From positions 4,402,001-4,466,000 of the forward strand of contig JAZARR010000214.1 of NCBI GenBank assembly GCA_037389465.1: 64,000 nucleotides of DNA, given 5' to 3'. The notes beneath the pieces are model-generated. The model had not been told where the DNA came from, did not search any database, and saw only the letters and a list, made by a program, of their open reading frames with translations. A program made the translations under genes and the position numbers. Below are positions 39,201 through 50,300 of this stretch, piece after piece. Every line of letters begins with the position of its first letter. Position 1 is the first letter of the stretch. This DNA is from Baylisascaris procyonis. Taxonomy: Eukaryota > Nematoda > Chromadorea > Rhabditida > Ascarididae.

Positions 39201-42200
39201 CTGGAAATTTTCAAAAGTTTGCCGTTTTAATGGGACTGTTATGTGTATCGCCTATTATATACCATTTTCAAATCATTTATATGTCTATAGTCCGTGTTGT
39301 AAATTATATCATATATTGATTGAAGCATACGAACGAAGAGGATATGGATATTCGTATATTGGTGAAAATATTTGGTGGAGTAACGAAGCATATCTTCGTT
39401 CAAATCTTGAATCGGTCATTTTTGACTTTTACAATGAGAAGCCATACTACGACTTTCAAACAACCGGATGCTGGGGTGCTCAATGTGGTCATTATACACA
39501 GGTCAGTTTGCACAGACGTCATTTGGCCGATATTTTATATTGTAATTGAATACGGTTTTAAAAAAATCATAATTAACAACTATATGTATTTAGTAGCAGT
39601 TAATGAAGAGAATCGAAAATGCTACGAACTTAATCGAGCAATCAGCGCTTATAATCTGAGATAGAATACATAGTAGACTGCCATTGTCATAAATAATTTT
39701 CGTCATTATTATCAGGCGTTCATGCGTAAAGCTTAGTCGTCATGTTGACATCGCCGTTTACACGCTCAAGAAGTTGGCATTAAAAAAAAAAACGTTTTCT
39801 GCCAATGCTGAACATGCCAGCAATAACTGTAAGAATTTCTTATATGCATAATGTTCACCTACATAGTGAAAAATTGATCGAATGTGTTCATAATGCAAAA
39901 AAAAAAAAACTGGTATATTATAGTTGCAGTACATGAATATATATTGAACAAAAATATAATAGTATAACAGCTTTTGATTTAGTAGAGATAGAATAATAAC
40001 TTTTGCTGACGTTTCGGTTGTTTCAGCCATGATCATACCACACCAATCTCAAACTTGGGTGATATGGTTTAATTACCTAAGTTTGAATTTGTTGTGCTAT
40101 GATTAAACTCAAAGAGCCGGGACGCCAGCATAAATTGTTATTCCATCTCTACTCGATGCATTACAAGGTATGACCAAAAAACTGTCATACTATTTCATTT
40201 ATCGATCATGCGTCTGCGAAACAGTAGTGTTGTTACTCATAAACAAATATGTATATTGATGCATAAATTGATTGAATTATAAATTTATGCATGCACGAGT
40301 GCGCGTTACAAGCTTAGACCATATTGAAAGTCATTGAATAATTTTGAATGACCTTGACAAATGAAGAGGTCGATTAAGCGAATTTTGCGAAAAAAATTAT
40401 TCCATCCGGTGTACTTTCGAAAGAAAAAAATTGCTTCTAAGATGAAGTGCATTTGCACTTCAACGTTGTTTTTTTTATTGTGGTCATTGATCAGTGTTTT
40501 ACTTTCATAGTGATAACGATTTGGTAAGAGCGTAGATGATGGTTTTACAATGTGCAATGAAAAGAATCTACTCAGAAGTATTTGGCACTGTAAAGAAAAA
40601 TGCCGTCGTAACACTTTTTTCTGGTTTTTCTTAATTTATGCTATTACCTCAAATTATGCTTGAATGATTGTTGAATGAGTTTTCGTCATTGTTTTCGTAA
40701 ACCTTTCGTGTGATGGATAATGATACCTTTGAGTTGTGACGCGTAAATAGAGGATTTTTTGCACCTATGCACTTCAAAAAAAACGGCAATGATTTTTTTT
40801 TTCGATATGGTCTTCGAACTATGTGTGATAAATATTTTATGAAGATTAATGGTCGCATGGTAGGTATAGTGAGAAAAGTATGGAAATAGGATCAAGTTTC
40901 AGGATGATTTCGATGAGAAACTAAATCATGAGCCTTCTTTATCTTTGAGCCTTCAAGGTTATCAGTTTCAGAAGATATTTTTTTTTCTCAAAGTGTATGG
41001 CAAGCGCGTTTTTATTCTGTTGAAAGTGTGGTTGTGAATTTGATATACGTGATCTTCTGCTCGATAACAAATTTTGGGGGATCCAATAGAGTTAGTTCCT
41101 TAGTAACATTTGCCAAACATCGGTGCAAATATAGGAAATAACTGAAAGATTCCAATGTCAGGCGAAAATTTGGAAATTTTGCCTTTCTTGATGAACTGGC
41201 ATGCACGACAGCGATATTAAGTACCACTCTGCGTAACGCAGTCGCACGGGACTAAGCATAACTCATGAGGAATGACAAGGAGAAAACTCATAAGTGTTGA
41301 TCTCTCGTAAAGTGCGATTTTTTCGCCAGTTTTCTTCACTGAATCTCGTAGAAAATGAGGACAGCCCCCTTTCTATTCACTTCATCTCGTTCCCCTTCTG
41401 AAGTTTCATTGTGTACTGAACTTTCTATACGAAGCAGAATTTTCTCAAGTTGCATTTCTATGCGCGAGTATAAATAGACGCACCTCTCATCAGTATCCAT
41501 CCTTCGGACGCAATTATTGTTAGAAAATTTCACTGTGGATTCCTTGAGAAATTATCGATGATCATCATACAAAAATACATGCTATTTGATAAATGAGCTG
41601 TACTATTGCACCCAAGGGAAATTAGATTCAGCTCTAAGAGAAGACTCTTTGAACGACTGCATTACGAGCGATTTCAAAGGCGTTTCTTGCTGATTGATTT
41701 ATCGGCTAGGATAATGATTGTGAAGACTAGTTTTTTCCTCCTTCGCTGACATTTTAAAAAAGTGATCTTAACTTTCTATAATGAAACCCGGAACGATCGC
41801 CTACTCAAGATCAATTTCGCTAAATGCTTGCCCAAATGAATACAGTTTCGGCTCACAGAAGATTCCTGCAAAACAACTAGATAGATGGCTACGCAGATGC
41901 CCATACTTATAGAATGTAGGCAGTGTAAAGCGTTCGTCGAGGAGATCACTTCGTGAAAAATAAACAAGGGCAAAATTAGTCACTGTGACGCGTAAGTTTC
42001 CTGGAACCGAATAACTTTGAGTGCAAAAAGAGCATCAAATAAATGAGCTTGTAACAAACGAAAAATTATATACTTGGAATTAGCAACAAAGTTTTGTGCA
42101 GTGCTGGCATATGGTTGATAGCCACTACTTGGAACGTACCACATTCCTTGTGCCTTTCCCTCGCATAAACTACAATTCCTTATTGAGCAGTATAAATCTT

Positions 42201-45200
42201 CTGCAATCGTGCTGGCAATAAATAACGGAAGAAGTGTGACAGTTAATGTCGCATGAGACATAGTTGCCTCTACAGTGTAAATTTAGGTTGTATGGGCTAC
42301 TACATGTGCCGTTGGTTGCGCAGCGGTGCACTGCGATGGTATAAGGAATGGGCATGGCATCTATCGTGGTCATATCATCGTTTGCAATTATGGCGAGGGG
42401 TAAGTTTGCAAAATGATACGATATTAAAATGTGTTTAGAACATTGCGAATATTCCGCGATAATATAGGACATCAAGTTCTCCCTTCTTCTCTCATCTACC
42501 ATGTTCATAGACAGCAGTAGATGACAAAAATTTTTTGGGCGCGAATTCATCATTCAATTTCTTATTTTGTCATGAATTCATCATAAGAGGTGAATCGCCC
42601 ATGGAAGCAATTACATTAGCACACTTCCGCGAGTCAGAACCTGACGTTCTCGCATTTTTGTGTGATGGTAGCATATTTACTGCTTGGCCAGATTAGGAAA
42701 ATGCAAAAGGCCATAGTCTGCCAACTGCTCTGGCCTGTTCTTGCATTTGTTAAAATGAATGATGCATTGAATCTTCTACAATATTTATTTACTTTTTGTG
42801 CAGGGGAAATATGTACGGGCAACGGCCATACTTCGTTGGACCAAGATGCTCGCAATGCCCTGGCGGAGGCGGATGCACTAGTGAGGGCCTCTGTGGTAAG
42901 CTGATTTGAATGCGAAATTTTTCAAATTCGGTTTCTCGTTGCAGAGTCGCGATCACTTGTCTTATTTGTGTCTTTCAATGATAATTAGCAAAGTGAAACA
43001 GGTAGCATATTGACGGCAGGATGAGGTGATCAGATTCTTCCCTCATAGCGTGAACTCGACACGTCTCATGACATTTAGTCGACCCGTTATATTTGAAACT
43101 GTTTGCTTCGCCTGTTGTTTGACAATTTAGCTTTCCATCATACCTCAAATGAATAAGCGAAGGCCATTGATCACAGAGGTATATAATGCATAATCATTTG
43201 ATATCGACTGTATGAACAATGGAGTGGCAAGTTTCAAGATTGACCGGATTTTTCAGCCCCAATGTGTTATGGAGTTCGTTTCCCGCGGTTCTTCTTTCCG
43301 CCACCAGGACCAATCCTTAACACGCGTTTGTATCCATACCAGAACAGGATATCGTTCGGCAACCGATTCCAACAACAGACAGCAGTCGGCAATAGGATTC
43401 AGCAGCAGACATCATTCGGCAATAGGATCCAACAACAGATATCATTCGGCAATAGGATGCAGCAGCGGATATCGATCGGCAACAGGATTCAGCAGCAGAG
43501 GACGCTCGGCAATAAGTTCGAGCAACCGAATAAACTGGGCACTCAACAGAAGGAGAAGATTATACACTTCTATTCGTACAGTATGTTAATTTTTTTTAAA
43601 CGTGTACTTATGTATGAAACTCCCTCGCAGTCAGTCCTAAACAATTTCTCTCTTCATAAAAACTTTCTGCATGTTAATTTCGAACACTGAACTCTTAGAG
43701 GAACGAACACTGCTAAGCGATGTTATCTATCATTTCTCGAGCAGATACAAGCGTGCCATCTTCTAGGCTCGTTTGCGAACCTTCTTCACATTGCTCTGTG
43801 ATCAATGTCATCGACCCTAATTATATTATAAGCTGTATCTGTTAGTAAGTTTGCTGGAGAAGGCTTCAGTGCATTTCCCCCAGCCCTCATCCTTGCATGT
43901 GATTTGGAATGTTGGTCATCTCGTACCTTGTGTGAGGAGCTTAGATCGAGAAATGATCCTCAGTATTCAGGAACAATTTGGAACATTTTTTTTTCAAATC
44001 TTCCGGGTTTTGAAATGTTGCATCCACTCGGTTTGGATAATCTGAACTGCGTTTTCTTTTTATCCGCAGTTCCAAGTTTCTTCGAACTGGACACACAGAC
44101 ACACATACGGAGAGACAGGCACACACAAGCGCACAGACGCACAAACACACACAGACACGCAGACACATACAGATACACGGAGACCCATACAGACGCGCTG
44201 ATATACCGAAACACACAAACAGACAGACACGCGCAGAAACTCAGACACGCAAAGGCACACACAGACACACACAGACACACACACGCGTGCATATACGCGC
44301 GCTCACACACCCACACCTCTGTCACGCACAATGGTCGCTGTTATGAAAGAACGTGTTGTTTGCAGAGTGCATGGATCTGGATGAAAATTGCAAGATGTGG
44401 GCGCAGAATGGTGGCTGTGACGCGAATCGAAATTTCATGGTTCGGCGATGTGCGCGGACGTGTAATGCGTGCCCGGAAACTACCTCAATCGTCAACCAAG
44501 GCAATGTTCAGCCAAAAAATCGCAGTTTTGGTATAGCATGACATGAACTGACGCGAATAGTTATTGACTCCACTTAGGTTCCCTATTTATTGCAAATTTC
44601 TTCAGTGGGTAATTTTTGCATCGATCTCATTCCGGACTAGTGGGGTGATTTCCAGATTGCTTCATTATACTTCGAATGTAATTGCCGTATTAATAGAGCA
44701 ACGCAAAAATGGCGTTCAGTCTCAGATGCTTTAGGTGAAAAGAAATTCGATGGTTTCTATCCTTAGATTGTTATTGGAAATGACCGGGAAATCAAAAATG
44801 TTGCAAAATATGGAATTCATCGTAAATTTTTGTATTATGTAGCGCTGCAACTGATTTGCATACTCATTAGAGATTTCCGAACTTAAAGTGCAAAAAATTT
44901 GCAGAAAACTTTTTCGATTTTGCGGCGACAATGAGTTTAAGGAGGCGCAATTTCAGCATCACTTTTTTTTTCAACTGGCAGTGTTATGCTTCTGAAATTT
45001 GATATTTAAAATTCACTTACGCTTGCATACTTTCTATATTTTCGAGGCGCACTGCTCATACGTTGCTTAATACAGCTTGCACGCAATTTACCGGTCAAAT
45101 GATATTTGGCCGCATATGTTTATATGCACAAAATTCCACTCCTCTCCTACCGGTTCTTTAACTCCTATAAGTTTGTTGCAATTCCTCCTAGGTGTGCGTT

Positions 45201-46905
45201 TATTCCCTAATTCAAGTCGCTGTGTACGTGTTTTCTAATTCTCTCCTTCGCTCATTGTTATTCTCCACGCGGTCTTTTATATGTGTCTTTGACATTCGAC
45301 ATTAGAACAATATTATTAATTGATACTTCGTAAAAGCATGCGGTGCACACATTGCTCAGTTGCACAAGAAAAATTCCGGAGTGATTTGTCAACGAAGTCT
45401 TATGCGAGAGCAAATTGGCCTGAAGCACATATCGTCTGGCTGGGAAAGAAGAAATCAGATTGCTACACAAACGCAGTTGTTGTTGCGCTGCAAATAAAGT
45501 GCTTTTTGCGAGGGGGATTCTATCGGAGATATGCAAATGGACACTAATGGAAAAGTCAGGAGCGATTCGCCGGGGACGATTCGCTAAGGTGATGAGGATT
45601 GCCATGGAAGACAAAAACGGATAGAAATGTTCACGAGTTACTTAGCATCAATGCCTATGACGCGGAAAATTTCCAAGAGAAGGCTTCCCACAGCGTACTA
45701 GTATTTCTCCTAGTTTAGCTAGCTTATTTTGTTGGCCATTTCTTTATGTAAATGCTTCGTTATCGTAAATGCTTACATTTCATTTTTTTTTTTTTTTGCT
45801 CTTTTCAATCGCTCGTTTAACATTTTGTGTTCATTCACATTAAAAAAAAGCACCGTTTTGACGCAACTCGACGCTCACCAATAAATTCAATTATCACGTA
45901 ACAAAAGCAGTTAACTAACGTAGTCTTAAATATGGCCCATATGGCTAAGTGATTTCGTTCTCGACGTAAAATTGAATTCGAGAAAACAAATCTGAACTCG
46001 CACTTACTGGTCTCTATTCTATCACTAAAAATTCGATGCGACGATCACCACATCTTAAAATTTTCGTTCTCTAGGGAAAAAACTTTTTGATGTGACCATA
46101 AAGTTGCACACAATTTCTTTGAAAGCGTCAGTGTATTCAGAGTTTGTTGCGTATTTCAAGTGTCTCATCAAAGTAACGTTCATGACAGCAACACAAAGCC
46201 ACTGATAGTATGAAAAAAATTTCCCATTTCATCTAATATTATATACTGCTAGATTAATGAAGCAGTTTATAACAAATTCAAGTACTTTAGTCAAATAAGG
46301 AATGCAATTCCATTGAACTATTAAAGATTGTATATTTCGCACCGCAAATCTGATTACTTTGCCACTTAAGCGACGATGGCTTGAGCACAAGAGGATCTCT
46401 TTTTGTGGATTTTCCTGAATGAATTGCGATGGATGCTGACATTTTGTTTCGCAACATTTGATAATTGAAAGCTCTGAACGAAGTAACCATGGAACGCTTC
46501 TTTGTAGCCACAAATAAGGAAACAACATTTTCGGAGACTTTCACTGGCAAGGAAGGGTGATAGAAAAGTAATCATTGGACCATTTACTGATTTTCAGAGA
46601 AGAACGTTTGCTTTAGAAAAGGCAATAGTATGGGGTACCTTACATTTTGCATGCTACGTAATGACAGCTGTAAGACTAGCCTAAATAGAAAGATAGGCTT
46701 GAGCATTGTTGCACGAATTTCTTGGGTACAAGTTCTGTTCTTTTACGATTTTTACAGAGCCCTTTTTTCAGCAGCTGGTTGCGTCGATAGATATCGCGAA
46801 TGTGCCACTTGGGCGCTACGAACTCGGTGCCGTGGAGGTAATGCTCGCTTTATGGAACATTTTTGCAGACGCTCTTGTCGTCTATGCGGCGATCGCAAGG
46901 CTTAA
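30249..46905 (+). CDS. Secreted CAP (SCP/TAPS) protein with decapeptide repeats and two ShKT domains
   Basis: CAP proteins are secreted, disulfide-rich alpha-beta-alpha proteins; nematodes have many (VAL/ASP, SCL, LON-1), mostly of unproven biochemical role. Eight exons join in frame to 414 aa: 30249-30309, 30941-31120, 39326-39501, 42287-42399, 42804-42895, 43257-43580, 44366-44530 and 46772-46905. Exon 1 encodes a signal peptide (MGSTMMLSILLLNIFVAEVT). The CAP domain (about 30-180) shows RRIIQIHNQLRASEP, MVWDDRLAALA, IGENIWW, and the CAP signature CGHYTQVVWATTC; the usual His and Glu cavity residues are present. A Cys-rich hinge follows (VGPRCSQCPGGGGC). Residues about 242-301 are six decapeptides GNRIQQQxxF. 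Two six-Cys ShKT domains end the protein: CMDLDENCKMW to RTCNAC and CVDRYRECATW to RSCRLC. ShKT modules occur in toxins, channel ligands and many matrix or protease proteins; toxicity cannot be inferred. The intron between exons 2 and 3 is 8.2 kb. Family assignment is firm. Confidence 0.9.
31121..39325 (+). other. 8.2-kb intron of the CAP gene
   Basis: The sequence between GTATGT at 31121 and the acceptor ATTGATTGAAG at 39325 contains no convincing gene on either strand. It holds AT-rich DNA, T tracts and a 38-bp tandem duplication at 34198-34273. Minus-strand openings at 36229-36670 and 38524-38790 are coding-like in places but have no recognised similarity. A nested gene or retroelement scraps are possible but unsupported. 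Confidence 0.6.
34198..34273. repeat. Two-copy 38-bp tandem duplication
   Basis: Two adjacent 38-nt units begin GATACTTTTCAATTAAAAG and GATACTTCTCAATTAGAAG and both contain AAAGGTCAAGT. They differ at several positions, so the duplication is not recent. It lies inside the long CAP intron with no obvious function. Confidence 0.7.
43358..43537 (+). repeat. Six 30-nt coding tandem repeats (decapeptide)
   Basis: Six consecutive 30-nt units inside a CAP-gene exon encode GNRFQQQTAV, GNRIQQQTSF, GNRIQQQISF, GNRMQQRISI, GNRIQQQRTL and GNKFEQPNKL. The middle units are most alike and the outer ones most diverged, as expected for unequal exchange. The preceding QNRISF looks like a partial seventh unit. 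The units form a Gln/Asn/Arg-rich linker between the hinge and the first ShKT domain. Confidence 0.95.
44087..44325. repeat. CA/CACAGA-rich microsatellite
   Basis: About 240 nt of degenerate ACACAGAC/ACACAC repeats sit in the intron just before the first ShKT exon (44366). They keep all plus- and minus-strand frames largely open, producing long His/Thr- or Cys/Val-rich phantom ORFs that are not genes. The tract ends about 40 nt before the acceptor. Confidence 0.9.
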
Positions 46906-47358
46906 GAACTTAATACCCTCGTACGGTTATGTTCCCAAACATATTCAAATGCGTCGCCTTGTTGTTTATATGTTATCAGTGTTATGAGTTTTTTCCGATT
47001 CTAAATATTCTCCCGTCAAAGCAGAGATATAGCATCTTACCGCATCTTCATCATCCTCCCAAATTCCATTGTTTCTCTTTTGTAAATTCTGTCTGAAACT
47101 TTTTAAAAAAGGTTCTCATGGCAGTAGCAATTCTAAATGTACATATACTCCTATCTATCTGCATGTTAGTTAGAACAATAGAATCACAAGCGCTACATTT
47201 ATGAAACATGATGGATAAGATCTGTGTCGAGGATATCACTATCCTCTCCTTCACCTCTCCCTCCTTTCCAACAAGTGGAGGTTATCTCATTCCCATCAAT
47301 CCGCTCTCATCTCTATTGTCAGGATGATCCCACCTAAATATTGACGAAAACGTGGACA

Positions 47359-47364
47359 AATAAA
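47359..47364 (+). terminator. Candidate poly(A) signal of the CAP gene
   Basis: AATAAA lies about 450 nt after the CAP stop codon. It is the first canonical signal noticed downstream, giving a fairly long 3' UTR. A variant signal nearer the stop cannot be excluded. Confidence 0.4.
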
Positions 47365-50300
47365 GAATTCCTGTCATTAAGACATCCTTAACAATTTCTG
47401 CCATTAAGACGTCCTTCTCAATGTTCTTTTGACCGTCTCACATGTCCCAAACATATCCCATACGACGCAATTCTTGGCACATGTAAGGCTGTCGTGCCGT
47501 AGTTTTGAGTTCTACTCGGCGGTGGATGGCTGGGAGATTCCATCCCTCTAGGATCTCTCTCTCTCCCCATCAAAGTACCAGAGGAGAGGACAACGCTGTT
47601 TTCCCTCATTAAACTTTAAGCCTCTATACTATAGACCTCTCTTTCACCATGTCGGTACGTCATAGAATCGCTCTTCGGCAGCAAGCCGCTTTTATTGGCC
47701 AGCTTCTGTTCGCATCATTGGTTCCAAATTGGCCCGAAACTTAGCATGAAATTTTCGAAACGAATTTGCCTTCCAGTCGAATGGACGCAACCAAAAAAAA
47801 AACCTTTCGGATGAAATTTGGTAAGCCTTTTCAATTACTGACTTCCTTATATGCTGTGTTATAATTTTCTCAATATTTATGGGCCAACGATTTCATGAGT
47901 TGAAAAGAGGGGGTTATTACTGCAGTCTACCTGGCATGCTTTTCGAAATCTTTTCAATATTTCGGGATGAAATCAAATAAACGATAAAATAACCCCTTTA
48001 GCATGGAGAAACCGAATAATTATGTCAAAAGACCTATCGCCATCAATGATCAGCTGATGCAAGAAGTACTAAATGCGAAAAGCAAAATTAACTTCTTCAT
48101 GAAACGCGTTTAGTTTCGTCGCAAAAATGAAAATTTTGAACCCCATTCGCAATACCGCGAATCATCGCAATTATCTTGGATTTACAATTTGCACTGCAGT
48201 TTTTTTTTCGTTACAAAACCCAATTATGCCACCGTTGTGTGTGTGCGTTTGTAATTGTGTTTGTCTCTCCGATTGTATTAACTCAGCAATCATAATGGCA
48301 GCAACGGTGGAAATTTAATAATCGTAATCTACATATGTTCGAAAGTATCACGGAAGCGAAATTTATTGGCCGCTTATATCTCCTCTATGAGTTTTTTTTT
48401 CGAATTTGAAGCTACTGAAATATTTGCAATTCATATTTTTTTTTCTCTGCAATGAATCAAATATTTGCAAAGAGGAAATTTTTAGCGGAAGAAGTTATGA
48501 AATCAATGGATAGCATAGAAATAAATACATAAAATAAAGAAACTATTTCTCGTTCTTCGATTATGTATTTGAGCGATTGATTTATGCGGAAAACTTGTAG
48601 AAGCATTATGCCACCTTTTTCAGCACTCATCCCCCATAAATTATATTAATTAATTACTTACACGAAAAAATCAACTTCCTGAGAAGAAACATCCTCTCAT
48701 CTGCTTTCGCATGCGAAACATTCAGTATAAACGCAACATTTCTGCTATTATTAGACAATATTTCTTTGCAAGGTAACATTTTGCAAGACGTTTCAATGTC
48801 ACTTTTTTTTTCTCCAACCAGTTCATTCTTGTGCGTTTGATGATTCTCATATATATTGTGCATTCCACGCATCTCTTATATTTATCACCTTCGTTTCGTA
48901 AATCTTTTCGATTCACTGTTCCTTTTTTTTCTCTGTTTTTTTTCTAACATTCCACTATTCTCCTACGCAATTCTTCTTTAACATTCCTTTCATCGTTTGA
49001 TGCACTCAAACATTTTATCTTCTATTCCACTTATATAGTTCTTGTATCACTCATCTTCGATATTATTTCATTCAATATGGTGATTATTTGTGGGCAATAT
49101 ATCTATAAATACGCAATTTTATCGATGAATGCCGTGAAAATGTTTTGAAGAGAGAAATTAGATAGACTACGTGATTTGAGGGAAATAAAATTGAAAAGAA
49201 GAAAGCAATTCGCAGAGAAATAAGCCATATTTGTTTAAAGTAGGAATGAGTGGAATTTATTTAACCAAAATTTTTCCGCCTAAAATTGCAAACTTTATAT
49301 CACTGACTTTAAGGTTTTTAATGGCGAAAGAGTAAACTTAAATTTGCGGATATGTGGTGAAAGAAAAAAAAATTGTAACAAGAGACTTTATGGCAACAGA
49401 TATCATTCAGAAGAAACAATATTCTTATTCCATTCATAGGAATTCTTCTCGAAGGTTCCCACTCATAACTGTCATTCATGATCATCAAATACAGTTATAG
49501 AAGTTTTCGTTGAATATCCACGCTTGTTAGAAATATTTCTTAACATCTAGTTCTCTTTGCGTCAATGCCTCGAGTCGTTTTTAAAAAAAAAAAAATAAGT
49601 GGACGATTGTCTATTATATTTTCTTTTAAAATTAATCTTTGAAACTTTATTTTTATTTATTTTGAATACGATCGCAAAGGAATCAAAATTTCATCATCCG
49701 AATATCTAAACAAAACAAATTGTGCTATAAAATTTTCATTCACTTGAACGCAATTACAATGGCACCTTCTGCCTTATGTAGTGAGTAGAACTGAATAATT
49801 GACATGGTTAGTAGCGTCATCGTTTTATTGTTATCTATATTTATATTGAATAAACTTTTAATGGTCTCAGTATTCTATTTTATTTTATTTTATTCTTTTA
49901 GTGCGTGATATTTGCCAATAATCTCGTTTAAATTGAGCCTTATGGAAACTGACGAAGTTTTTTAATCTAAAAATCACGAAACAATTGACTCCAACAGTTT
50001 TTCCTTAGTAATTTCATTCATAGAAACATGTGATTTGAGCAAAAATTCAAAATTGAATTGTCGGAGAAATTGCATTGATTAATGGATATTATTTTTTCAG
50101 CTTGAGCATAATTGAAATAGAAACTTAGAAGGTTGAAATAAAAATTGGTAGATAATAAATAAATAAATTAGAAAATTGATCGCTGTTAGATATTTGAAAT
50201 ATTCTTGCTTTATTCATGGAAACTATGAATCAGGCGCAAATATACAGTGCAGTTGTGCGCATTGCTAAAATGAATGAGTTTTTTGCATAGTTGAAGTTAA

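Noticed and set aside
42170..42553. 127-codon minus-strand ORF
   Set aside because: It is antisense to the CAP-signature exon (42287-42399); the plus-strand reading is unambiguous.
43904..44536. Long plus-strand ORF (210 codons) and overlapping Cys/Val-rich minus-strand ORFs
   Set aside because: They arise from the CA-rich microsatellite, which lacks stops in several frames. The true coding part is only the ShKT exon at 44366-44530, in another frame.
45258..45614. 118-codon minus-strand ORF in the last CAP intron
   Set aside because: No similarity, no splice support, and the opposite strand is equally open over much of it.
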